NCBI GenBank assembly: GCA_023374025.1
Contig: SIJG01000034.1
Span: 753,757 to 817,756, forward strand
Direction of reading: 5' to 3'
Length of the DNA: 64,000 nt
Origin: Heterodera schachtii
Lineage: Eukaryota > Nematoda > Chromadorea > Rhabditida > Heteroderidae
Below, piece after piece: positions 21,801 to 31,125 of the stretch. Within the stretch, counting starts at the first letter, position 1, and the number at the start of each line of letters is the position of its first letter. The notes under the pieces were generated by a model. The model was not told where the DNA came from. It saw only the letters and a list, made by a program, of their open reading frames with translations, and ran no database searches. The translations under genes and the position numbers were made by a program.

Positions 21801-22405
21801 TTAACTGTTTTTCCTCCAAATGAAAAACGAGCTGTGCCTTTTCCCAAAAGCGTACAGCTTGTACCATCATGGTACACGGCTTGCTCATTACAGTGGGTGA
21901 GCCGTGGCTTTCCAATAGCCAAATGTGCGTCTTCGTCCAGCACAGTCAAATCGGCACCCGAGTCAAGCACAAATTTGATCGGAATGTCATTCACCCAAAT
22001 CGTCACTTCCATCAGATGTGTCGATCCATTCAGGATGTTCACCATGATGCCACCAATTCGCAGGGCATTCATCTTCTTGCCTAGCTTTGGTGCCTTTTGC
22101 TTTGCCAGCCATTCATGGTGTGTGGCGCACATACTCTGCACATGTCCAACTTTCGAGCATTTTCGACAAATTGTCTTCAAATGCGGACAGTGCATTGGAG
22201 TGTGGTCTCTGCCACAACGCCAACATGATTGCTGCTTATAGCCATTTTCTCCGAAATTGTCCTTCGGTTGTTGCCTGCGCTTTACAGCCAAAATGTTGGA
22301 GTTAGATGGTCGCTCCATTGCTTTTGCTTCCGAAATGGTCGACAGAAACATTTGTAAGTCGTTCACAACACTTTCATATGTTGCTCTGTCACCGTCGGCA
22401 GCCAA
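18824..22405 (-). CDS. Gag zinc-finger/Pol polyprotein of Ty3/Gypsy element
   Basis: Single open frame of 1193 codons. Two CCHC zinc knuckles at residues 61-73 and about 80-93; aspartic protease with DSGA at about 148-151; reverse transcriptase with YLDD at 444-447; RNase H from about 588 (SADASEHG) to about 700, including TDHKPLL; integrase with an HHCC zinc domain (HRGHPGMKRMK ... CNEC), DDE core (LDYAGPF, VTDNGTQF, NGQAERF) and an SH3-like C-terminus. The order PR-RT-RH-IN is diagnostic of Ty3/Gypsy (Metaviridae). The frame really begins upstream inside gag; the apparent start is not a natural initiation codon. Pol looks intact; activity is doubtful because gag is broken. Confidence 0.92.
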   Translation of the reverse strand: MAADGDRATYESVVNDLQMFLSTISEAKAMERPSNSNILAVKRRQQPKDNFGENGYKQQSCWRCGRDHTPMHCPHLKTICRKCSKVGHVQSMCATHHEWLAKQKAPKLGKKMNALRIGGIMVNILNGSTHLMEVTIWVNDIPIKFVLDSGADLTVLDEDAHLAIGKPRLTHCNEQAVYHDGTSCTLLGKGTARFSFGGKTVNGQYYVTKKGSLNLLGIDMLDALGLLDAFRREVEKAMNVNVVKKEAKKSPIPQQKTTLDVLQTKFPLVFAEGLGHCTKAKAHLELRPEAVTVYCRPRPVPYNTRLVVEEELDRLLEQKVIKPVDHTHWAAPIVVVKKANGSARICADFSTGLNNALLLHQHPLPLPDDIFAKLNGGRIFSQIDLKDAYLQVELDEKSKEVCTIATHRGNYQFQRLPFGVKSAPGIFQSIMDSMLADCPFATAYLDDVIVVSRSSEDHQTHLEEVFKRFEKFGFRVKPEKCFFCQSQIKYLGFIIDQDGRRPDQAKIQAISEMPVPTNVSEVRSFLGMINHYQQFVKNMRFIRQPLDELLKQDKVWHWSADCQNAFEKVIKILKSDQLLTHYDPAQEIIVSADASEHGIGAVISHRFSDGSLKAIAHASSSLSAAEKNYSQIEKEGLAIVFAVQKFHKYLFGRHFVLQTDHKPLLSIFGNKKGIKACTANRLQRWAITLLGYDFEIEYQNTADFGQADVLSRLIAKTPVPDNEMIIASIRESNETGVLNFVAKTLPLDHNDLANAAANDQVIKDVKKFVCSHWPAKNKMAADIVPFHRRRDALTIEDECLLYADRVVIPASLQKDVLQLLHRGHPGMKRMKALARQYVYWPGMDEQIENFVKMCNECTMEAKAPVKTELHSWPKADGPWKRVHLDYAGPFMGKMFLIIVDAYSKWPEVFEMRSSNSAATIDKLRSLCASYGLPEILVTDNGTQFASKEFKEFVTENGINHLFSAQYNPMSNGQAERFVDTFKRTCRKIRGEGASEMLTTFLATYRTTPCEALPECKCPAEMFLRRKPRITLDLLKPKPKAVIIRDEAMEKQFNRRHGAKPRSFAVGDKILARHRLSQPWRPGKITKCKGVIYDVEFVDGKCGRFHANQLLVRSTDENGTNALNVFNDAFDLPLAPPLVQHGGQAQLPVVAPAAVIAAALDEEPVVEEADRAPEVPAQRRSQRNRRPPQRYSPS

Positions 22406-22979
22406 CTTTGACAGTATGCGCTTTCTCAGTTCAGCATCTTCGGCGATTTGAGCGCCACGAGGAGCATCAAGCAGTTAAACTGCTGTTCGTTGAGTTTCTT
22501 AAACTCAAAATCGCGTAACAGCCTTTTGTGGCGGTTAATGAAACCGCGAAAGTCCTCCTCGTCTTGCTTTTCAGCCTTTAAGCACTCATATCGGCCAATC
22601 CAAACTGATTTTGCTTCGCGAATAAGCTTAACAGCATTTCCGAAGTCTTTGTAAAGTCAAACTCTGTTGGCTTTTTCGGCAAACAATGTTTGCAGTATTC
22701 ACTATAGGCCGATTCGCTTAGCTTTGTCAGCAAAAGCTTAACCTTCAATTCATCCTGAAGGTTCGGTCCGGAGCAGTCGAGCGCGAGGGCAAAGCGTTCC
22801 AGCCAACCCTCGATGTCGCTTTCGCCATGGTCACCAGGACCAAAACAGTCGAAATTTGCCAAATTCGGCATTGGAGTCGTCTGCGCTGGTGATGCCACAT
22901 TTGCTTGTTGCGCAGTCAAGAACTGATGAAACACATCGGACAGTTGGCGAATTGCTGCTTCGGCCATTTTGATGTTCAC
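22406..22979 (-). pseudogene. gag N-terminal region, frameshifted
   Basis: ATG at 22979 opens 133 codons typical of Gypsy Gag (FGPGDHGESDIEGWLERFAL; LFAKQNQFG) and stops at 22578. The Gag sequence then continues in a second frame (YECLKAEKQDEEDFRGFINR) to about 22450 and enters the pol frame near AEDAELRKRILSK. Two small frame changes therefore interrupt gag. Programmed shifting usually occurs once, at the gag-pol junction, so these look like damage. The leader from the primer site to the ATG is about 115 bp. Confidence 0.75.
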
Positions 22980-23272
22980 TGCTCACGGAGATTGAACAGC
23001 GGATGATCAACTGAAAATGTTGAACAATCAAAATTGTTTTGTTGAAAACCAAAACAAAAGTCGAGTTGAGTTCGCAATTTGTAGGGCGTCGCCAATGTTG
23101 TGCCGTCAAATCCCAAACCGGCGAAGTGAATAAATAAAGGATTTATTCAAGTTGGGAGACCCAAATAAATAAATGTAGAGAAGAGGGACGGAGGACAAAG
23201 GGCGAATATTGATTAAACAATATAAGCAAAATAAATGGTTGACAAATGAATGACAAGGAGGTCAGAGGACGC

Positions 23273-24243
23273 CGGAACGGGCCAACTGCGTCTGGCCAAC
23301 TGCGTCTCGCCAACTGCGTCTGGCCAACTGCGTCTTGGGGCCAACTGCGTCTGAGCCAACTGCGTCTCGCCAACTGCGTCTGGCCAACTGCGTCTTAGTA
23401 GTAAAGGGGCCAACTGCGTCTCAGTTGATTTAATTTCAAAATTTTTTAGAAAAATTTTTTAAAATATTTTTATAAGCTGTTTTTCCTGGTTGTAGCGCTT
23501 CAAATCCTCAAATTCAATTTCAAATCACGTTGGCATTAAACATTGAAGAAATAAAGGCGGTTCTTGTCGGTTTTATGCGCGTCAGATCACGTTTTACGCG
23601 TCCAAAAATAGTTTACGCATTCTATGGCATTATATGAGTCCTTGCTATTTTGTATGTCCATGTTTAGGCGCCCCAAGAACTAAGAGGAAGTGTTTCTTTG
23701 CCCTGATTATTTTTAACTAGATTTGTTAAACCTAAGGTGTCATGATAATTCGTAAAAGGCAATTCATACACAGACAACTCGTATAAAAAATTCTAATATC
23801 AAATTGGGACGCTAAAACAATAAAGTAATAAAGGCTAAGCTTAGCGTATATGCTCTAATTATAGCCCATGGGGGATTATTTTTCAAGAAAAGGGGGGGAT
23901 AATTAGAGACTGGGGGATTATGATAGAGGGTTTATTTTTCAAAACACCTCGTAGACTGGGGTATAATTGGAGACTGCGCGATTAATAGAGACTGGGCTAT
24001 AATTAGAGCATATACGATAAGTGCTTTTCATTCTGAATTTTTAATATATTTTATGGGTATTAATTGATTTTTTTGACTGAGACGCAGTTGGCCCTTTTAC
24101 TACTAAGACGCAGTTGGCCAGACGCAGTTGGCGAGACGCAGTTGGCTCAGACGCAGTTGGCCCCAAGACGCAGTTGGCTCAGACGCAGTTGGCCAGACGC
24201 AGTTGGCGAGACGCAGTTGGCCAGACGCAGTTGACCCCTACCG
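23273..24243. mobile_element. hAT-like non-autonomous element in the LTR, CAACTGCGTCT-word family
   Basis: 971 bp flanked by GAGGACGC (23265-23272, 24244-24251). Ends CGGAACGGGCCAACTGCGTC and, inverted, CGGTAGGGGTCAACTGCGTC. The left arm carries nine tandem GGCCAACTGCGTCT words (to about 23425), the right arm ten inverted (24078-24236). Core AT-rich without transposase. Open frames through the word arrays are artefacts. Confidence 0.85.
23845..24016. mobile_element. Small inverted-repeat element nested in the CAACTGCG element
   Basis: 172 bp. The ends are perfect inverted repeats beginning CGTATATGCTCTAATTATAG. Inside are tandem words such as ATAATTAGAGACTGGGG in mixed orientation. This is the innermost layer of a four-deep nest. 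No clear target duplication. Confidence 0.7.
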
Positions 24244-24365
24244 GAGGACGCGGGGTATTTATGGGGGAACAGAAGGGAAGAGAGAGAGAGAAGAGATAAG
24301 GGGGAGAGAAATAAAGATGTGAAAATAATATGGGCGGACAAAAGAGTACCGGTCCCAACAATATG

Positions 24366-25165
24366 TAAAATAATGAAAATGTAAAAAGCAAAGTTGAAAA
24401 AAAGTTAATACAAAAAAAAAAAAAAATTAATTCCTTTTTGCGGTGGCCGAATGATTTCGTCACTAAAATAAAATAGAAAAAATTAAATTGGTTCCTTCAA
24501 GGTTTTTAGTCAATTTAAAAAATAGGAATTAAATTTAATCAAATTTCGGGAAAAAATGGAGCTTTTCTCATCGAAAAAGCATCATTCGAGCGTTATGATC
24601 AGGGATGACATTCCGAGACCCCAAAAATTTTCGGAAATCGGAATGCCGCGGCCCAATTTTTATTTCAACGAGTCTGACGGCTGAAGCCTACCGTCTTTAG
24701 GCCTGAATTTTCCTGTGTATAAACTAGGTATCATTCGAATGCTCTTAACAAGCTCTATTGGTTGGCTTTCCAAAAACAAATTGCACCGTAATTAGGCAAA
24801 AATGCCTTGCCTAAGAATGAGCGCCGGTCCCGGCTTCTGCTGTGTCCTTTTTAGGGACAGGGACCATTATACAAAAATTAATACGGAAAGTAATTTCTCG
24901 CGAAATTTTCGGTCTTGAGCTTGACTATTGTATAAATTTTTTTTATAAAAAAATTTCAAGAGTCAAAAATCTTTCTAGCATTTTTCAATTTTATTATAAA
25001 TTACTGTTTTTCAAAAACTTTCCAGGAGGATAGTTCAAAATTGGGCAAAAATCAATGGGATTTCAGTTATTCGAAATTTAACAAATCATGCGCATAAAAT
25101 TTCAAATTCGACTAAAATACACTAAAAATTCATAAATGAAATCAAAAAATATTTCCAGTAGGATA
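24366..25165. other. Spacer: rest of CGGACATT element and a 0.3-kb dispersed repeat
   Basis: 24366-24430 continues the element split by the LTR insertion. About 24820-25135 (CCGGTCCCGGCTTCTGCTGT ... TCGACTAAAATACACTAAAA) recurs inverted at about 46180-46495 and in part at 33420-33480, 50688-50755 and 60545-60660. No gene. Confidence 0.6.
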
Positions 25166-25174
25166 GTTCAAAAG

Positions 25175-25604
25175 AAACAAAAATCGGAAGAAAATTGGGA
25201 ACAAATCGAAACAAAATTTATGAATGGATTAAAGAATTTGGATTTGTTCAAAAAATACATAAAAGCTATAAATCAAAAAGTGATGAACAAAAATTTGAAA
25301 TTGTTCAAAAATTCATTGAAATGTCAAATGAATATAAGCAAAAAGGAAAATATTCAAAAAAGAATGGCACCAAAATTATGACGAAATTTGCAAGAAAATC
25401 GGAGTTAGCCTTGCAACAATTGAGAGATGGAAGAAACAATTTGGAATGAGGAGTAAATTAACGGAGAAGGAAAAAAAGGAAAAAATGAAAATTTATTGGC
25501 AAATTAAAAAAGAAAATCCAAAAATAAGTGACAAAGAAATTGCCGAAATGATAAATACTTCGGCACAGAACATTCGCAGATGGAAAGCCAAATTTGGAGA
25601 ATAA
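25175..25604 (+). pseudogene. Secreted-HTH family copy 2, no signal peptide, frameshifted
   Basis: Begins inside HTH repeat 1 (IYEWIKEFG) directly after the dispersed 0.3-kb repeat, so signal peptide and promoter are gone. HTH repeat 2 starts in one frame (IVQKFIEMSNEYKQKGKYS) and, after one base is lost in the run before AAAGAATGG, continues in another (DEICKKIGVSLATIERWKKQ). HTH repeat 3 follows (KISDKEIAEMINTSAQNIRR) to TAA at 25602-25604. Confidence 0.65.
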
Positions 25605-26045
25605 AATCTTCAATTTTAGAAGACAATTTAATTCTATGAAAACATTTTCTAGCAAATTTTCCATAAATTTCATACATTAATAAATTTTATTTTATTTTTT
25701 AAATTTCGTAAAAAAATTTAGGGTAAAAATTGAGCTTTTCTCTTCAAAAATTCATCATTCGATTGCTCTAGTCTAGTAAAAATTCAAAATTTTTCTGGTC
25801 CCATTTTGGGTCGTTCTTTATGATTTGAATTTTCACAAAAACACATTTGCAAATTAATTTCCGTAAAAATTTTTATTTAAACCATTTTTATCGTGTAGAA
25901 GAGCATAATCAATTTACTATTGTAAATATTCGGCTTTTTTTTTGGATACGGCACCCAAAAATGATCAGAAAAAATTGATCAAATGAAAAACCCAGCCAAA
26001 TTTGGTTAATTTGACTTATTTTGTCGTGGGTTCGGGTCCGCTCGA
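25605..26045. other. 3' flank of HTH copy 2 and dispersed repeats
   Basis: Contains the family's usual 3' flank (GAGCTTTTCTC...CATTCGATTGCTCT). From about 25790 it parallels 33625-33960 but lacks the exon found there at 33780. Confidence 0.5.
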
Positions 26046-26695
26046 CAGATGATGAATTTTTTTTTTTGAATTTTTTTCACAGTATTATTCCACCTAGCAT
26101 ATTTTTATTTCTGTTATTTTAATTTGTTTTATGATGCTATTTGATAGAGAATTGGTTGCTAATCATTTTTTAAAAAAGTTTATGACTCTTTCATTAGTTT
26201 TGAATTTTTTATGAATTTTTAAAAATTTTGTCATTTTCATCGATTTTTCAAAACTTTGATCACTTAAATTCATTAATCCATTCATAAATATATTTTCGAT
26301 TTGTCCTTTTTTCTTAAATAAAATCAAATTATTCATTTTAGCACATTAAGAGCCTTTTTTATTCACATGAAAAAATCACACCTTTCTAATGATCTACGAA
26401 AAAAAATTGATTTGAAAAAAAAGATGATATATTCTTAAGAAAATTTTTTATTAAATAATTTCTTTTTTAAACTTTATTGATTTAAAAAAAGGAAATTTTC
26501 GGCTTTTTTTTGGCTACGGCACCCAAAAATGATCAGAAAAAAGTGATCAAAGTTTTGAAAAATCGATGAAAATGACAAAATTTTTAAAAATTCATAAAAA
26601 TTTAAAACACATTAAAATAACAGAAATAAAAATATGCTAGGTGGAATAATACTGTGAAAAAAATTCAAAAAAATAATTCATCATCTGTCGAGCGG
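26046..26695. repeat. 0.65-kb imperfect palindrome
   Basis: The left arm (GATGATGAATTTTTTTTTTT at 26047, AGTATTATTCCACCTAGCAT at 26080, GTCATTTTCATCGATTTTTC at 26231) recurs inverted at 26498-26695 (GAAAAATCGATGAAAATGAC, ATGCTAGGTGGAATAATACT, AATTCATCATCTGTCGAGCG). The loop holds a decayed HTH-family 5' end. Confidence 0.7.
26276..26480 (-). pseudogene. Remnant of a secreted-HTH gene: repeat-1 scrap plus promoter block
   Basis: On the minus strand the conserved upstream block is present (AAATCACACCTTT complement; TTCATGTGAATAAAA at about 26362-26376), followed by an HTH repeat-1 tail (IYEWINE, 26276-26310). The signal peptide and the rest of the gene are missing, deleted inside the palindrome. 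Confidence 0.5.
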
Positions 26696-27059
26696 AATTT
26701 ATTAGTTGAGCATAATAATTTTGGCAAAAATGATTTGGGCATAAATTTCAAAAAATCATTGATCATCAAAATTGAAGTTGTCGAACAAATTCTGAATTGA
26801 TCAATTTAAATTTATTGGAAAATAAAAGTAAAAAACCAAAAAACGACCATTAAAGAGGAAAAGCCATTCATTTCTAAAATTCTCAAAAATACAATGATTT
26901 TTTTGTGGCATTTTTGTCACATTTTATTTGGAATTTATGACAATTTTAAATGTCCTTTTTATACACAATTAAAATGCAATAAATTTAAAACAAAACAAAA
27001 AAAACACACTGGAAATATTTTTTAAATTTGCGTAAAAATTTTATTGTTTCTACTAAATT

Positions 27060-27310
27060 CTTGACCAATTATAGTGCAAATTTGTAGCAAAAATTGGCAC
27101 AATTCGCCAAATTAAAGGACAAATAGAATGAATGAAGAATTGGTTTTTTTAATGAACTTTTTTGACATTTGCTTTTCATCTTTTCATCATTTTACAGCTC
27201 GAAAGCTTTTTTCACGCGTGTCCCGACATTTGCGCCACGGACATTACGTCTCGGACATTTGCGCACCGGACATTTGCGCCAATGTCCAAAATCGGATTCA
27301 AACTAAAAAT
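27060..27310. mobile_element. Dispersed element ending in CGGACATTTGCGC words
   Basis: Shares AATTCGCCAAATT, GACATTTGCTTTTCATCTTT and GAAAGCTTTTTTCACGCGTG with copies at 54910-55180 and in part at 48830-48960 and 56690-56870. It ends in tandem words (CGACATTTGCGCCACGGACA...) and TCCAAAATCGGATTCAAACT. Full boundaries were not resolved. Confidence 0.5.
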
Positions 27311-27914
27311 TTTTCAAGTCTCAGTTGCTTAAACAGCATTAATTATTTAAACATTGTCCTATAATTAATTAGCAGCATTAATTCTGCTTTTCAAAGAGAA
27401 ATTTTCTATATAAGGCTAAAAAAAATTTTAAATAGACAAAATATGGTAATTAAGCATTAATTAACAATTTTTAATTGTTAATAAATTACCCATCAATTAT
27501 AGTAAGTCCGATATAAAAATTTAATTATTATTTTTAAATTTATTTGCAGAATATGTATAAATCATAAATGGCTGAACTTTGTAAAATTAATGAAACTTTG
27601 TATTTGGCGATAGTTCGACGTGTCTTCTGTTATTTTATGTTTTTTCGAAAAATCTAGCAAAAATTTTATTAAAAGTTGTTGTAACCAAAAATTTCTAGAA
27701 ATTTACTAAATAATTTGTGTATAACTTTTTTAAAATTTAATTAATAAAAATTTATTTACAAAATAATAGAGAAGAAATCATTGGACTATCTAATCATATA
27801 AACAAAATTAAAAGCCATTTAAAATAAATGAAACAAATAAATTCGAAAATGTAATTTGTGAATAAAATGGAATTTTTTTTTTTTTGTAGAATTTGGAAGA
27901 AATATTTAAAATTC
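27311..27914. other. AT-rich spacer; no gene seen
   Basis: Low-complexity sequence downstream of HTH copy 3. No open frame with support. Confidence 0.4.
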
Positions 27915-28586
27915 TTATTCTATGAATTGAATGGCTTTCCATCTGCGAATGTTTTTCGCTGAAGAATTTATCATTTTGGCAATTTCTTTGTCACTTATTT
28001 TTGGTTTTTCCTTTTTTATCTGCCAATAAATTTTAATTTTGTCCATTTTTTCATTCTTCGTTATTCTTTTACAGCGAATTCCGAATTGTTTCTTCCATTT
28101 ACTAATTGTTCTGTAGCCAACTCCAATTTTCTTACAAATTTCGGCATAATTTTGGTCCCATTCTTTGGTCGAATATTTTCTTTTTTCTTTAAACTCATTG
28201 TTTATTTCAATAAATTTTTGCACAATTTCCCATTTTTGTTCATCACTTTTTGATTTGTGACAGTTCTTTTTTGGAGACCAAATTCGTTAATCCATTCATA
28301 AATATATTGGCGGTTTGTCCCCAATTTTTCGCAATTTTGAATTAATTTTATTCCATTCTTTTGTTGAATATTTTCTTCCTTTTTGCTTAATTTTTTCTTT
28401 TATTTTATAATATTTTCTTATTATTTCCCGTTTCTTCTGTTCAATTTGCGCTTTTTGTTCTTTTTCTTCCCATTTTTCTCCAAATATTTCATCAAATGAT
28501 TTTTCTTGTAATTTTTTCTCTTCTGATTCAATTGGAATAATTAGAGCAATTAAAATCAAACTGAATAATAACAGTAATAATTTCAT
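27915..28586 (-). pseudogene. Secreted-HTH family copy 3, full-length layout, frameshifted
   Basis: ATG at 28586 gives a strong signal peptide (MKLLLLLFSLILIALIIPIE), the KSFDEIFGEKWEE linker and the first half of HTH repeat 1 (GRKYSTKEWNKINSK). A base change in a run near 28335 shifts the frame. Repeats 2 (KYSTKEWDQNYAEICKKIGV; ISKWKKQFG) and 3 (KISDKEIAKMINSSAKNIRR) are open from 28223 to the stop at 27915. Gene and promoter were duplicated with copy 4: about 28300-28970 resembles 30740-31370. Intronless. Confidence 0.7.
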
Positions 28587-28589
28587 TTA

Positions 28590-28700
28590 CGAGTTTTTTC
28601 CAAAATATAATTTTATTTAATATTTATTCAAATAACGAAATTATTAATATTAGTCGATTAAAGAGTCTTTTATTCACATGAAAAAATCACAACTCTCTTC
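28590..28700 (-). promoter_or_regulatory. Conserved HTH-family upstream block, copy 3
   Basis: Minus-strand TTGTGATTTTTTCATGTGAA followed by TAAAAGA lies at about 28670-28698, roughly 85-110 bp before the ATG. The GAATAAAA part is TATA-like. The same block precedes copies 4, 6, 8, 9, 12, 13, 16, 17 and 19. Confidence 0.55.
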
Positions 28701-30323
28701 TGATCTCCGGAAAAAAATTGATTTGAAAAAAGAAAAAATAATAAGTATGTATATTCTTCCCTGCTTACCATTTATTTAAAAGAAATTTTTATTAAATATT
28801 TCTTTTTTTTCTACTCTATTGATTAATAAAAAAAAAGGAAAATAATTATTTTTTTTTATTTTTTTGGAAAATATGTAAAATGAAAATCCGAAAGTGAGTG
28901 ATTAAAAAATGCAAATGATGAAATTAATGTTTCAAGCTTTCTCCCCATCCCCCTATAGAAATTTAGTTTAAAAAAAAGCAAAGATTATATAAGCAATTAC
29001 AATTAACTGCCTTAATCTCCGTTGAGATCAGAGGCAAAAGTAGGGCATCAAGAGAATGGAAGACGGTTAGAGTAAATGGCTTAACAGCCAAAACTCTCAC
29101 TCTAAAATGATCATTTTTGACTGTTTCAATTTAAAAAAATCGTCAAAATTTTCCATTTGCGAGTCCGTTTAAAACAAAAATTCGAAGTGTATTTTTATTT
29201 AGAAATTTAATAATTGAACTATTTAATTTTTTAAAAATGTTCCAGCTGCACACCTTCCCAGCCACACAATTTTGCTCTGAAATTTTCTGATTTTTCGGAA
29301 ATCGGTTCTGCGTCGCTTATAGAAAAATAATAGAGGCTTAATATTCTCAAAGATATGGTTAATTCTAATTAAAATTAAGCACACGCTAACCCAAGAAGCA
29401 AGCAAACATAATACTGAATCTAAATTTTAATGGTTTTTAATTTATATAATTATTTTAATGGATTATAATTTTAGTGAAAATTTAATCCCAAATAATTACC
29501 CCAAAAGCGGTCATAAATTCTACAAATATTTGAAGGCACTACTAATAAGTAAGGATATGCTAATCCTAGAAGCAGACTCCCCATTAAATTAGTTTTAATT
29601 GTTTATGAATTTTTAATTACCATGTTTATTGAATTAGAACCCCCGGGGTCTCTATTTTTCAACTCCCCTCGAAAGTGGGTTCTAATTCAGTAAAAATATT
29701 TCTACTGACCATTTATTTAAAAGGATTTCCTTTTTTTTTATTAAATAATTTCTTTTTTTCTATTCTATTGATTAAAAAAGAAAAAATTAATTATTATTTT
29801 TTTTTTGGAAAAATGTAAAATGATAATCCGAAAGTGAGTGCTCTCAGAAACTTGAAAAATGTTGAAAATTAGTGGTTCCAGCATTTCAAAAATTGGATGA
29901 TTAGTAATTAATTAATGGTAGAGAGAAGATCCCTGGAATTTTGAAAAAAAAAACCTGGACTAAGGTTCAATTTATTAAAATCCTATTTTGACAGGACTTA
30001 CAAATTAATCAATAATTAAGCAAAAAATTAAGGACACACAAACCCTAGAAGCTGGATCCATAAATATTGAATCTAATTATTTTTTAAAATCAATTTATAA
30101 TATACATATGAGTTTAATTAATTAATTAATTAATTTAATGTTTATATTTTATTGAAAAAATATTTCCTCATCAATTTGATAAAATTTGTTCCTATTTTTA
30201 AACCGGTTAAAAAAAATGAGAATGAACCAAAATTTTTTACGCTTATTTAAAGTTAAAAATTATGCAACAAAATAATTTTAAAAAAATTTGTCAATAAATG
30301 TATAAAATTCTCAAGCAATATTT
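28701..30323. other. Long non-coding spacer with dispersed repeats
   Basis: 28701-28960 is further 5' flank shared with copy 4. 29500-29710 (CGGTCATAAATTCTACAAAT; TTTACTGAATTAGAACCC-type ends) recurs inverted at about 36215-36425. 29600-29700 is a small element ending in CTAATTCAGTAAA. No gene recognised. Confidence 0.5.
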
Positions 30324-31013
30324 TCATAAAAATTCAAATGCCTCCATAATTTCTTCTCCAAATTTGGCTTTCCATCTGCAAATGTTCTTTGCCGAAGTAT
30401 TTATCATTTTGGAAATTTCCTTGTCACTCATTTTTGGATTTTCTTTTTTAATTTTCCAATAAATTTTCATTTTTTCCATTTTTTCTTTCTCCGTTCTTGT
30501 TTTATGGCTAATCCCAAATTGTTTCTTCCATTTGTAAATTATGTCTCGGCTAACTCCGATTTTCTTGCAAATTTCGGCATAATTTTTGTTCCATTCTTTT
30601 TTTGAATATTTTCTTTTTTGTTTAAATTCATTTGACATTTCAATGAATTTTTGAACAATTTCAAATTTTTGTTCATCAGTTTTTGATTTGTGACAGTTCT
30701 TTTTTGAAGACCAAATTCTTTAATCCAATTATTAATATATTTACGATTTGTCCCCAATTTTCTTCCTATTTTTGTATTCAATTTTATTCCATTCTTTTAC
30801 TGAATATTTTCTTCCTTTTTGCTTAATTTTTTCTTTTATTTTAAATATTTTCTTATTATTTCCCGTTTCTTCTGTTCATTTTGCGCTTTTTCTTCCCATT
30901 TTTCTCCAAATATTTCATCAAATGATTTTTCTTGTAAGTTTTTTCTCTTCTGATTCAATTGGAATAATTAGAGCAATTAAAATCAAACTGAATAATAACA
31001 GTAATAATTTCAT
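30324..31013 (-). pseudogene. Secreted-HTH family copy 4, full-length layout, several frameshifts
   Basis: ATG at 31013 opens the signal peptide. One extra base directly after the ESEEK segment shifts the frame before KSFDEIF. HTH repeat 1 resumes as GRKLGTNRKYINNWIKEFG (30781 downward). A further shift occurs near 30690. Repeats 2 (KYSKKEWNKNYAEICKKIGV, IIYKWKKQFGI) and 3 (KMSDKEISKMINTSAKNICR) are open to 30324 and end GEEIMEAFEFL. Its 5' region is a close duplicate of copy 3. Confidence 0.68.
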
Positions 31014-31014
31014 T

Positions 31015-31125
31015 TACGAGTTTTTTCCAAAATATAATTTTATTTAATATTTATTCAAATAACGAAATTATTAATATTAGTCGATTAAAGAGTCTTTTAT
31101 TCACATGAAAAAATCACAACTCTCT
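31015..31125 (-). promoter_or_regulatory. Conserved HTH-family upstream block, copy 4
   Basis: Near-identical to the block before copy 3, with TTCATGTGAATAAAAGA (minus strand) at about 31094-31110. Confidence 0.55.

Larger units (their letters stand above)
23096..24360 (-). repeat. 5' LTR of the Gypsy element, split by an insertion
   Basis: LTR halves 23096-23272 and 24244-24360. Removing the insert and one copy of the 8-bp duplication gives exactly 286 bp, the length of the other LTR. Confidence 0.92.
18453..24365 (-). mobile_element. Ty3/Gypsy LTR retrotransposon with target duplication
   Basis: Element 18458-24360 on the minus strand, bounded by the 5-bp duplication ATATG (18453-18457, 24361-24365). 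Both LTRs are 286 bp (the second is split by an insertion) and end TG...CA. A purine tract AAGGGGGAAGA (minus strand, 18744-18754) abuts the downstream LTR. A TGG-initiated primer-site-like sequence (TTGGCGACGCCC, ending at 23095) follows the upstream LTR. It encodes a Gag fragment and a long Gag-zinc-finger/Pol frame. It landed in the dispersed CGGACATT element: joining the flanks across the TSD restores the sequence seen at 27170-27230 in inverted orientation. Confidence 0.93.

Noticed and set aside
18863..22654. Many plus-strand open frames of 60-235 codons opposite the retroelement
   Set aside because: They are antisense shadows of the 1193-codon minus-strand pol frame and of gag; none has its own motifs or start context.
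23143..24341. Open frames rich in repeated SWPDAVG-like words
   Set aside because: Translations of the CAACTGCGTCT word arrays and LTR sequence, not genes.
26020..26050. GGTTCGGGTCCGC-type sequence, possible tRNA 3' half (also at 34030)
   Set aside because: Only a T-arm-like motif is present; no box A or 5' half was found, so it was not called.
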